Source: SZUA-442 sp051011415 (GTDB taxonomy: Bacteria; Actinomycetota; Acidimicrobiia; Spongiisociales; UBA5794). From it: a DNA stretch of 5,332 bases. Numbering within the stretch: position 1 is the first letter of the stretch; each line of letters starts with the position of its first letter. Below the pieces are notes generated by a model that saw only the letters and a list, made by a program, of their open reading frames with translations, was not told where the DNA came from and ran no database searches. Location: NCBI GenBank assembly GCA_051011415.1, contig JBPCTY010000142.1, positions 1 through 5,332 on the forward strand, read 5' to 3'. Shown here piece by piece: positions 1 through 5,266 of the stretch. The position numbers and the translations under genes were made by a program.

Positions 1-551
1 CCGTACAACTCGCCGAACTCCGTGCGGATGTTCCGGTCAACCGCGGACAGGATTCCCGACGTGACAGTGAGGCCCAGCCCAAGCGGGTTCCCAACTGCGA
101 TCACCGACTCGCCGACGCTCATGTCGAGTGCCGACCCAATCGCGATTGGTGCGAGCCCCGTTGCATCGGCGAGTTTGAGAATCGCAAGGTCATTCTGCTC
201 GGTCGCTACTGCGATGACCTCGGCTTCACGCTCAATGCCGTCGACACCAACCACGAAAACCGACACAGCGCCAGCAATCACATGCGCATTCGTAAGCACA
301 TGGCCGTCGTCATCGATGACCACGCCGGACCCGGTGCCAGCCGGTGCTTCACCGCCGGCGACGAAGTCGCCGTTCTCGTCGACAATCGCCTGGATCTCCG
401 TTCGGGTAACGGTTACGACGCTGTCAGCGATGTCAACGACGACATCGGCTGCGCCGGAGCTGCTGGAGCACCCTGCAGCCAGGACCGCAACGACGACGAG
501 CGCCAGCGCCATCTTGACTACCACGCGCTTCCGCTCTGGACGGCTACTCAT
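1..551 (-). CDS. HtrA/DegP-type trypsin-like serine protease, lipoprotein (partial, C-terminus beyond the left edge)
   Basis: An S1C-family (HtrA/Deg) serine protease that would cleave or check misfolded proteins outside the membrane. The 183 residues present start MSSRPERKRVVVK. A hydrophobic stretch (about 14-26) and a lipobox LAAGC with Cys28 follow, so the protein is probably lipid-anchored on the outer face. The protease fold begins around residue 36. The oxyanion-side motif GTGSGVVI is at 72-79, the catalytic His90 lies in TNAHVI, and the catalytic Asp121 lies in NDLAILKL. GNPLGLGLTVTSGILSAV (154-171) is the classic HtrA stretch before the catalytic Ser. The Ser motif (GNSGGP in the family) and any PDZ domain lie outside the window. 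The ATG overlaps the last 8 nt of the upstream gene with no good Shine-Dalgarno, which points to translational coupling. Met14 as a start would lose the basic n-region, so Met1 is preferred. Family assignment is secure; substrate is unknown. Confidence 0.93.
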   Translation of the reverse strand, partial: MSSRPERKRVVVKMALALVVVAVLAAGCSSSSGAADVVVDIADSVVTVTRTEIQAIVDENGDFVAGGEAPAGTGSGVVIDDDGHVLTNAHVIAGAVSVFVVGVDGIEREAEVIAVATEQNDLAILKLADATGLAPIAIGSALDMSVGESVIAVGNPLGLGLTVTSGILSAVDRNIRTEFGELY

Positions 552-825
552 TGAGCGACCGCTCGAGCCGAGCGGCACCAAGCGAGGTTCGGAAGCTGGC
601 TGCGTACAACCCGGCGGCTGGAACAACCGTTGCGAGCGCCAGTGCAACGAGGGCGACGATGCCCTCCTCAACGGGTTGATTCGAGGTGAAGACGAGTCCG
701 AGGGTCCACACGAACCCAATCAGCCCGATCGCTGCGCTGGCTTTCGCTGCGAGCCGCACCCGGTCCACGGCGATGTACGCCCCCTTCACTTCCTCGGCGT
801 GTCGCGCATCCATCTCAGCGCTCAT
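544..825 (-). CDS. Small two-helix membrane protein, paralogue of the neighbouring 155-residue protein
   Basis: A 93-residue protein of unknown function. The N-terminal part (1-27) is charged and probably amphipathic. Two hydrophobic helices follow at about 28-47 and 54-76, then a short basic tail with RTS and LERSLNE. From GAY (15-17) to LERSL (87-91) it aligns without gaps to residues 12-88 of the protein encoded just upstream, with 25 of 77 positions identical by hand count. Shared landmarks are GAY, a following Arg, EG before helix 2, LY after it, RT, and AA.LER. This marks a tandem duplication. A strong ribosome binding site (GGGAGG, 5-nt spacer) fixes the start at 825 rather than at the internal Met5. 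The gene begins 21 nt after its paralogue's stop, and its stop lies inside the start of the HtrA gene, so it is part of the same transcript. I do not recognise the family, and no catalytic residues are evident. Confidence 0.85.
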   Translation of the reverse strand: MSAEMDARHAEEVKGAYIAVDRVRLAAKASAAIGLIGFVWTLGLVFTSNQPVEEGIVALVALALATVVPAAGLYAASFRTSLGAARLERSLNE

Positions 826-830
826 CCGTA

Positions 831-836
831 CCTCCC
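831..836 (-). promoter_or_regulatory. Strong ribosome binding site of the 93-residue membrane protein
   Basis: On the minus strand GGGAGG lies 5 nt (TACGG) before the ATG at 825. It decides between this start and the ATG four codons further in, which is preceded only by GCTGAG. It lies in the 21-nt gap after the stop of the upstream paralogue. Confidence 0.7.
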
Positions 837-846
837 TCGTCGATCG

Positions 847-1314
847 TTAGTCGTCATCGTCATCACCCTTTGGCGGTGGCGCCTGTTGTTCTGTCTTGTC
901 ATCGTCATCTGTTTCGGTGCCGGCGTTCGCAAACGAGAACGCCAGGATCCCGGCAATCGCGATACCCGCCACACCAATGAAGACCATGGAAACCACTCGC
1001 GCCCGCTGCCGTGCTGCGGGTACTGCGGCGTAGAGGTTCTGGTCTGTGTCGATTCCACGCTCGAGGCCAGCTGCCGATACCCGGGTTCGATGACTCTGGT
1101 CATAGAGGGTTCCGGCGGTGGCCGTTGCAAGCACCGCAGCTGCGGCAAGCGCTGCGACGCCTTCGATGGTTCCGATCCAGCCGACGATCATGCCGCCAGC
1201 GATGGCAACGACGGCGGTCGCACCGAATCCGAAGGCGAACACGGACCACATCTTGAGGCGCTCGGATGCCGTGTAGGCACCGACTACTTGCTGTGCTTCT
1301 TGTTGAACGTCCAT
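847..1314 (-). CDS. Three-helix membrane protein with an aspartate-rich C-terminal tail
   Basis: A 155-residue membrane protein of unknown function. The N-terminal segment (1-21) is polar with GAYTASERLK. Hydrophobic helices lie at about 22-46, 50-72 and 106-129. The loop between helices 2 and 3 holds RTR and ARQRAR, which by the positive-inside rule is cytoplasmic. That puts the N-terminus inside and the C-terminus outside. The outer tail (131-155) is very acidic, with four and then five consecutive Asp separated by KTEQQAPPPKG. Residues 12-88 match the next gene's product without gaps, while helix 3 and the acidic tail are unique to this copy. AGGG with a 5-nt spacer precedes the ATG. The gene follows the FG-GAP gene by 40 nt and precedes its paralogue by 21 nt, so an operon is likely. 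The tail might bind cations or a partner protein, but that is inference. No known family is recognised. Confidence 0.86.
   Translation of the reverse strand: MDVQQEAQQVVGAYTASERLKMWSVFAFGFGATAVVAIAGGMIVGWIGTIEGVAALAAAAVLATATAGTLYDQSHRTRVSAAGLERGIDTDQNLYAAVPAARQRARVVSMVFIGVAGIAIAGILAFSFANAGTETDDDDKTEQQAPPPKGDDDDD
853..909. repeat. Two 12-bp direct repeats encoding the Asp runs
   Basis: The 12-mer GTCATCGTCATC occurs at 853-864 and again at 898-909 on the plus strand. Read on the minus strand it is GATGAC units that encode the two aspartate clusters of the membrane protein's tail. Such short in-frame repeats can change in copy number by slippage. They are a coding repeat, not a mobile or regulatory element. 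Confidence 0.6.
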
Positions 1315-1354
1315 TGGATCCCTATCGGTACGGTTTCAGGTCGCCGAGCCGGCT

Positions 1355-2446
1355 TCAGCTACAACGCACCATCCCACTCACGTCTATCTCGTTTCGGCCT
1401 GCTCTGCCCTCAATGAAGTAGCACACGTTGAGTACGACGCTGTTCGGGTCGACCCGGGTCGTGTTCAGATCGATCACGATCCGACCCGTGCCATCGCTGA
1501 ACCAGAACTCATCACTGTCGTTGGTACGGGCAACAACGGCGCCACGCATGATGACGTCGCCGTAGGCCTCGCCGGACTTGACCTGTGCGACGGTCGGGTA
1601 GTTCGGTGGCGGAATCGGTGGCGGAATGCCAGGTCCGAGGTCTTGGAACACCCCGGCCACGGGGCGCATGCCGGCGACGCCCAGCGGAACGACCTGGTCG
1701 GCCACCGGTGACGTGTTCGAGTTGCTCAGGAAGAAGGCCCCGCCGCTGTGGTACTGCGAGGGCGCCCGGTAGAGACCGACGGTGTCGGTTCCGTTTCCGT
1801 TCCAATCTGAGGCGATGATCGTGTCGCTGCCCGGTTGTCCGTAGTCGAACGACGAGCTCGGCGGTCCAGAGGCTTGGTTGTTGTAGATCGACACCCGCCC
1901 GGTGCTCCGATCGTGGAGTCCTACGGAGTCCTTCCCGTTTCCATTGAAGTCACCCACAAAAGGCTGATCCCCTGGCTTGCCGATCGTGTAGAAGAACTCT
2001 GCAGCACCGAGACCGTTGTCGTTGCTGCCGAGCTTGTTGATCACGTACACACGGTTCTCAGACGGCCTCCAGATGCTGACCGTGTCGCAGCCGTCACCGT
2101 TGAAGTCGCCAGCCAGCGGCACATCACCGGGATCACCGAAGAAGAACTGAATGTCAGCGATTCCCTGCGTGTTGGTTTCGCGGAGATAGACATAGCCGTC
2201 GGACTGGCGGTACAGCCCAGGTGTGTCCTCTCCGTTGCAGTTCCAGTCGCCGAGGAACCCGAAGTCGTTTGGGTCGCCGAAGTAGAAGTCCGTCTGCTCG
2301 CCCGTGCCCTTGAGCAGGTACCAGATGCCAGTGGTTGGATCGTGGAGGCCGACCCCTTCCGGCTCCCCCACATCGGCAGCAGCCGGTGCGATAACGCCGA
2401 CGAACATCGCTGCTGTACACAACGCTGTGACAACCAACCGCCGCAT
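1355..2446 (-). CDS. Secreted FG-GAP-like repeat protein with a C-terminal BOF-like OB-fold domain
   Basis: A 363-residue exported protein, probably a surface or secreted binding protein. A Sec signal peptide (MRRLVVTALC, hydrophobic to about 21, cleavage after AAA at 24) is followed by a beta-propeller-like region. This has four clear repeats of about 50 residues centred on GDWNCNGEDTPGLYR (66), GDFNGDGCDTVSIWR (113), GDFNGNGKDSVGLHD (165) and SDWNGNGTDTVGLYR (213). There is also a half repeat at 29-45 and a worn one at 259-273. The D-x-N/D-G-N/D-G-x-D loops look like calcium sites of the FG-GAP/VCBS type. A proline-rich hinge (272-284) leads to residues 288-363, whose pattern MRGAVVA...DEFWFSDGTGRIVIDL resembles the BOF (YgiW/YdeI) OB-fold. 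Cys342 and Cys362 could pair. The start is set at the ATG at 2446, because GGAGG overlaps the earlier ATG at 2458 and sits 5 nt before this one. It is the first gene of the cluster running leftward to the HtrA protease. Ligand unknown. Confidence 0.86.
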   Translation of the reverse strand: MRRLVVTALCTAAMFVGVIAPAAADVGEPEGVGLHDPTTGIWYLLKGTGEQTDFYFGDPNDFGFLGDWNCNGEDTPGLYRQSDGYVYLRETNTQGIADIQFFFGDPGDVPLAGDFNGDGCDTVSIWRPSENRVYVINKLGSNDNGLGAAEFFYTIGKPGDQPFVGDFNGNGKDSVGLHDRSTGRVSIYNNQASGPPSSSFDYGQPGSDTIIASDWNGNGTDTVGLYRAPSQYHSGGAFFLSNSNTSPVADQVVPLGVAGMRPVAGVFQDLGPGIPPPIPPPNYPTVAQVKSGEAYGDVIMRGAVVARTNDSDEFWFSDGTGRIVIDLNTTRVDPNSVVLNVCYFIEGRAGRNEIDVSGMVRCS

Positions 2447-2451
2447 CAGAG

Positions 2452-2456
2452 CCTCC
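2452..2456 (-). promoter_or_regulatory. Ribosome binding site deciding the FG-GAP gene start
   Basis: Minus-strand GGAGG lies 5 nt (CTCTG) before the ATG at 2446. It overlaps the in-frame ATG at 2458, which has no Shine-Dalgarno of its own (CACTGAT upstream). The shorter protein also has the more typical signal-peptide start MRRLVV, so the 2458 start is judged false. Confidence 0.72.
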
Positions 2457-2520
2457 ATATCAGTGCGACACCTTCCGAGCCACGAGCATACCGATGGTAC
2501 GGAATGGATGCAGAGTCGAT

Positions 2521-2536
2521 CTCCGGACCTCCGGAG
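2521..2536. terminator. Possible weak hairpin between the TetR gene and the FG-GAP gene
   Basis: CTCCGG and CCGGAG form a 6-bp stem around the 4-nt loop ACCT, about 20 nt past the TetR stop codon. No run of T follows on either strand, so it is a poor intrinsic terminator. It may be a partial or Rho-assisted stop, or chance in GC-rich DNA. The remaining 70 nt to the FG-GAP start show no convincing promoter. Confidence 0.25.
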
Positions 2537-2556
2537 TCTGACGAAGTGCTGTGGAC

Positions 2557-3132
2557 CTACGCCAGTTCGTCGGCGCTACGGGCTCCGGCCATGGCGAGAT
2601 CGACAAGGGTGTTTGCAAACTCCACACGCTCTTCGAGGGTGAAGGTCCTGCCCTCGTGCATCATGAAGAAGACCATCCCCATCGCTGCGGCCTTCAACAC
2701 ACGCAGGTAGCGAGGGGCATCCTCGAAGTGATACCCCAACGCCTTCACTGCTTCGAGCTGCCAGGTTTCGGCGGCGGTGTCGGCATCTGCCATTGCCTTG
2801 TCGACGTCGCGAAACTCGACCCGCTCGCGTTCGAGGAACCCCTCCAAGTTGAGGTACTCCCGGGATGAGAAGGACGCGACACAGTAAGCCCGGAACCGCG
2901 CCTCGGGATCGCTCTCGGTGTTTGCAACCTCAACGAACCGGTCCAATAACACAACCCGACGACTGTCCAATGCGATCAGCAGGTCGGACCGATCGGTGAA
3001 GTGGTGGTAGAAGCTGCCCTTGGTAGCGCCCAAGCGTTCCGAGAGGTCATCGATCGTGAGATGGACCTGGGCATCGATTGAGACGAGGTCATATGCGGCG
3101 TCGACCCAGTTGTTTCGTGAGAGTCGAGCCAT
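2557..3132 (-). CDS. TetR/AcrR-family transcriptional regulator
   Basis: A 191-residue repressor-type regulator, the usual length for the family. The N-terminal DNA-binding domain (about 1-50) has a helix-turn-helix at 25-46, LTIDDLSERLGATKGSFYHHF, with the hallmark recognition helix KGSFYHHF. Residues 55-185 form the helical ligand and dimer domain, which is variable in this family, so the ligand cannot be read off. GGAAGGA with an 8-nt spacer precedes the ATG. It is divergent from the fasciclin lipoprotein gene, with 164 nt between the starts. This arrangement is typical of a TetR that controls itself and its divergent neighbour. It lies on the same strand as the FG-GAP to HtrA cluster, 110 nt upstream, so read-through into that cluster is possible. 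Family is certain; target and inducer are inferred or unknown. Confidence 0.93.
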   Translation of the reverse strand: MARLSRNNWVDAAYDLVSIDAQVHLTIDDLSERLGATKGSFYHHFTDRSDLLIALDSRRVVLLDRFVEVANTESDPEARFRAYCVASFSSREYLNLEGFLERERVEFRDVDKAMADADTAAETWQLEAVKALGYHFEDAPRYLRVLKAAAMGMVFFMMHEGRTFTLEERVEFANTLVDLAMAGARSADELA

Positions 3133-3244
3133 TGCGTATGTCCTTCCCTGCTCGATTCAAAGGCTAGCCGCAGCGGGAGAAGGCGCCGCGACCGTTGCCC
3201 CACAGTCGTGCAAAAAGAAAACTTCATCCGGTCTGCGGGCCTGC

Positions 3245-3267
3245 GTCGTATTTAGCGCTATATCGAC
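3245..3267. promoter_or_regulatory. Candidate TetR operator (near-palindrome)
   Basis: A perfect palindrome TAGCGCTA (3253-3260) is flanked by AT on each side (3250-3251 and 3262-3263). Outside these lie GTCG (3245-3248) and CGAC (3264-3267), offset by one base. The whole element is about 23 bp, the size usual for TetR dimers, and lies 30 nt before the fasciclin start, where binding would block transcription. Operator identity is inferred from position and symmetry only. Confidence 0.4.
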
Positions 3268-3284
3268 CAACAAGGGTCGTTACG

Positions 3285-3290
3285 AAAGGA
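3285..3290 (+). promoter_or_regulatory. Ribosome binding site of the fasciclin gene
   Basis: AAAGGA lies 6 nt (AACACC) before the ATG at 3297. It selects this start over the in-frame ATG at 3195, which would add 34 residues before the signal peptide and run through the promoter region. Confidence 0.75.
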
Positions 3291-3296
3291 AACACC

Positions 3297-4370
3297 ATGC
3301 GAAATCGAACAATTCTCGTTGCACTGGTTGCAGCGTTCGCAATGTTGGTCGCTGCCTGCAGCTCAAGCGCTGATGACACGACCACCACGACAGAAGAGCC
3401 AATGGAATCGACGTCAGTCCTTGACCTTGCAGTTGATGCGGGGCAGTTCTCTACGTTGATTGCTGCAGTCGAAGCGGCAGGCCTTGTTGAGACCCTCGAA
3501 GGCGAAGGTCCATTCACGGTTCTTGCTCCAACCGACGAAGCATTCGAAGAGGCTTTCGAAGCGCTCGGCATCAGTGCCGCAGATCTCTTGGCCGATACCG
3601 AAACACTGACTGCGATCCTTACCTATCACGTGTTGCCACAAGCAGCTGACAGCCAGCTGGTTGCAACGCTCGACGGCCAGAGTGTGCCGACGGTGAATGG
3701 CCAGTCGGTGAACATCTCGGTTGTTGATGGTCAGATCATGGTTGATGCGGCAACTGTCGTGTCCGCTGATCTCGAAGCTGACAACGGCATCGTGCACGTC
3801 ATCAATGGCGTACTACTGCCACCGGACATTGCTGAAGCCCTTGGCGCAGCAGCTCCTGAAGAGACGACCACCACAACGATGGCCGAAACCACCACGACTA
3901 CCGAAGCACCAGAACCAACGATCGCTGAGATCGTCGCAGAGCTCGCCGCTGGTGACCCAGCTGAGTTCACCATCTTGCTCGCTGCCCTCGAGACCGCTGG
4001 TCTTGTCGAAGCGTTGAACAACCCTGACGACGAGCTCACGGTGTTTGCACCAACGGACGCTGCGTTCGGTGATGCACTCGAAGCACTGGACATCACTGCT
4101 GAAGAGCTGCTTGCAAGCGAGGACCTTCCTGCAATCCTGACGTACCACGTCGTTGCCGGAGTCTTTGATGCTGCAACAGTTATCGAAGCAGCACCGATTC
4201 CTGAGCTGCCGACCTTGAACGCTGACGCAACGCTGAACGTTCAGGTGATCGACGGTGCGGTCGTCATCAACGACGGTGCCGATCCCCTCGGTGGCGCAAC
4301 CGTCATCCAGGCCGACGTCTTTGCAAGCAACGGCGTCATCCACGTGATCGACACAGTGCTCCTCCCCTGA
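3297..4370 (+). CDS. Two-domain fasciclin (FAS1) lipoprotein
   Basis: A 357-residue cell-surface lipoprotein likely to act in adhesion or extracellular binding. The signal sequence MRNRTILVALVAAFAMLVAAC ends in a lipobox with Cys21. A Ser/Thr linker (22-38, with TTTTTEEP) leads to the first FAS1 domain (about 39-177). A second Thr-rich linker (about 187-208) leads to the second FAS1 domain (about 209-357). Each domain has the family landmarks: H1 motif TVLAPTDEAF (74) and TVFAPTDAAF (248); YH motif LTYHVL (108) and LTYHVV (281); H2 motif NGIVHVINGVLLP (163) and NGVIHVIDTVLLP (345). The protein ends exactly at the last H2 motif, so it is complete. It is strongly acidic. The product resembles MPT83/MPT70-type mycobacterial proteins but with the domain doubled. 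The divergent TetR gene is the likely regulator, and a hairpin terminator follows. Fold is certain; the partner it binds is unknown. Confidence 0.95.
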   Translation: MRNRTILVALVAAFAMLVAACSSSADDTTTTTEEPMESTSVLDLAVDAGQFSTLIAAVEAAGLVETLEGEGPFTVLAPTDEAFEEAFEALGISAADLLADTETLTAILTYHVLPQAADSQLVATLDGQSVPTVNGQSVNISVVDGQIMVDAATVVSADLEADNGIVHVINGVLLPPDIAEALGAAAPEETTTTTMAETTTTTEAPEPTIAEIVAELAAGDPAEFTILLAALETAGLVEALNNPDDELTVFAPTDAAFGDALEALDITAEELLASEDLPAILTYHVVAGVFDAATVIEAAPIPELPTLNADATLNVQVIDGAVVINDGADPLGGATVIQADVFASNGVIHVIDTVLLP

Positions 4371-4392
4371 GGCACTGACGATCACACCCGAC

Positions 4393-4428
4393 AACGGGGT
4401 CCGGCTCTCTCCATGGCCGGGCCCCGTT
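4393..4428. terminator. Strong hairpin terminator shared by convergent genes
   Basis: AACGGGGTCCGGC (4393-4405) pairs with GCCGGGCCCCGTT (4416-4428). The result is a 13-bp stem with one T-G wobble and a 10-nt loop. It fills most of the 65-nt gap between the fasciclin stop (4370) and the convergent B12-regulator stop (4436), so it can serve both strands. Neither side has a long T run, as is common for terminators in high-GC actinobacteria. Confidence 0.8.
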
Positions 4429-4435
4429 CTCGCGT

Positions 4436-5266
4436 TCACTGTCCAGTGCGAATAGCACCCAACAGAGCGACGAGTTCGGTTGCATCTCGTGTGATGAAGA
4501 CTTCGTTGGCTTCGTCCACGAGATCTTCGGTAGCACCCAGACCACCGACAATGATCGGTGCGTCGGTCACCCCTCGAACCGCATCGATCGTCGTTCGGAT
4601 CTCTTCAACTTGACCTGACATCGTGACGCTGATGCCGACTGCCATCAGATCTGTCGCACCTTGGAGTGCCTTCGCAAACGAATCCGGCGGCAGATTCACG
4701 CCAAGATCGACGACTTCGAAGCCTGCTTCGCGCACAAGATCGGTCGCGATCGTTGCGGCAATCGAATGAAGCTCTGATTGCGTCGAACCAAACACGACCT
4801 TCCCTTTTCGCACGCCCCTGCGCGCCATCCTGGGACCCAATCGGGCGATGATCCGAGCAGCAATTCGAGTTGCCATGTGCTCATCGGCGACATCGATCTC
4901 GCCGGCTTCCCAGAGGTCACCGATGCGGGTGAGCACCGGAACAAGCATCTGGGTGTAGGTGTCTGGAACGCTCATACCTGATGCCATTGCCGCTTCCGTC
5001 ACTGCCCAGGCACCCGAGTCATCGCCATCGAGCAGTCTCGCGAGCAGGCGTTCGTCCCAGGGTGCGTCTCCTCGCTCCGTTGGTTCGGCCGAGCCATTCT
5101 GAAAGGCCTCGAAGTCATCGCGATCGATCATCCACGATCGGCCGTCCTTGTGAGCCGGGAGCATTCCCAGGCGGACGTACCGGTACGCGGTCATGTAGTG
5201 GACGTCCAAGGCCTCGGCTACTTCGTTGAGTGTGAGGCTTGACGGGTTGTCTGAGGTCTCCGGCAT
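4436..5266 (-). CDS. B12-binding transcriptional regulator with excisionase-type HTH, CarH/LitR photoreceptor-like
   Basis: A 276-residue regulator in three parts. Residues 11-55 are an excisionase/MerR-like helix-turn-helix (LTLNEVAEALDVHYMTAYRY, then a wing with GRSWMIDRDDFEAF). Residues about 70-147 are a helical cobalamin cap domain containing W119, E129 and H130, which form the W-x9-EH motif of CarH/LitR light sensors. Residues about 154-274 are a Rossmann-type B12-binding domain. There ELHSIA (165-170) stands where the family has D/E-x-H-x-x-G, so His167 is the likely lower cobalt ligand but the Gly is Ala. VTMSG (214-218) and IIVGGLG (238-244) fit the nucleotide-loop sites. An in-frame TAA lies directly before the ATG, so this is the longest possible start, although the ribosome binding site is weak. 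The likely role is adenosylcobalamin-dependent repression relieved by light. Plain cobalamin or redox sensing are alternatives. The domain calls are firm; light sensing is inference. Confidence 0.9.
   Translation of the reverse strand: MPETSDNPSSLTLNEVAEALDVHYMTAYRYVRLGMLPAHKDGRSWMIDRDDFEAFQNGSAEPTERGDAPWDERLLARLLDGDDSGAWAVTEAAMASGMSVPDTYTQMLVPVLTRIGDLWEAGEIDVADEHMATRIAARIIARLGPRMARRGVRKGKVVFGSTQSELHSIAATIATDLVREAGFEVVDLGVNLPPDSFAKALQGATDLMAVGISVTMSGQVEEIRTTIDAVRGVTDAPIIVGGLGATEDLVDEANEVFITRDATELVALLGAIRTGQ

Larger units (their letters stand above)
3133..3296. promoter_or_regulatory. Divergent promoter region between the TetR and fasciclin genes
   Basis: This 164-nt spacer must hold the promoters of both divergent genes. 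The only AT-rich stretches are around 3210-3225 and 3248-3264. TATATC at 3259-3264 is a possible plus-strand -10 box, but no good -35 box lies 16-18 nt upstream, so neither start site can be assigned. No small gene or RNA structure is seen in it. Confidence 0.5.

Noticed and set aside
900..915. DDDDK, an enterokinase-like cleavage motif in the membrane-protein tail
   Set aside because: Enterokinase is an animal gut protease. In a bacterium the match follows from the Asp run and has no functional meaning by itself.
22..1416. A 464-codon open frame on the plus strand
   Set aside because: It lies opposite the HtrA and two membrane-protein genes, which have clear motifs, ribosome binding sites and paralogy. 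Its translation is Arg/Ser/Thr-rich low-complexity sequence without domains, typical of an antisense frame in GC-rich DNA.
2447..2458. Start of the FG-GAP gene at the ATG at 2458
   Set aside because: This ATG is part of the GGAGG site that serves the ATG at 2446 and has no ribosome binding site of its own.
1835..2710. A 291-codon open frame on the plus strand
   Set aside because: It is antisense to the FG-GAP repeat gene and the end of the TetR gene, whose proteins have recognisable repeats and domains. It has no ribosome binding site or family features.
3195..3296. N-terminal extension of the fasciclin protein from the ATG at 3195
   Set aside because: It would place 34 polar residues before the lipoprotein signal sequence and cover the promoter and candidate operator. 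The ATG at 3297 has a good ribosome binding site.
3133..3296. ECF sigma-factor promoter (AAAAC ... CGTC) before the fasciclin gene
   Set aside because: Fasciclin genes in mycobacteria are controlled by an ECF sigma factor, so I looked for one. AAAAC at 3218 and CGTC at 3244 are 21 nt apart, longer than the usual 16-18 nt, and the match is poor.
3813..4439. A 208-codon open frame on the minus strand
   Set aside because: It is antisense to the second fasciclin domain and runs through the terminator hairpin. The Cys/Arg/Asp-rich product matches nothing, while the plus strand encodes an unmistakable FAS1 domain.
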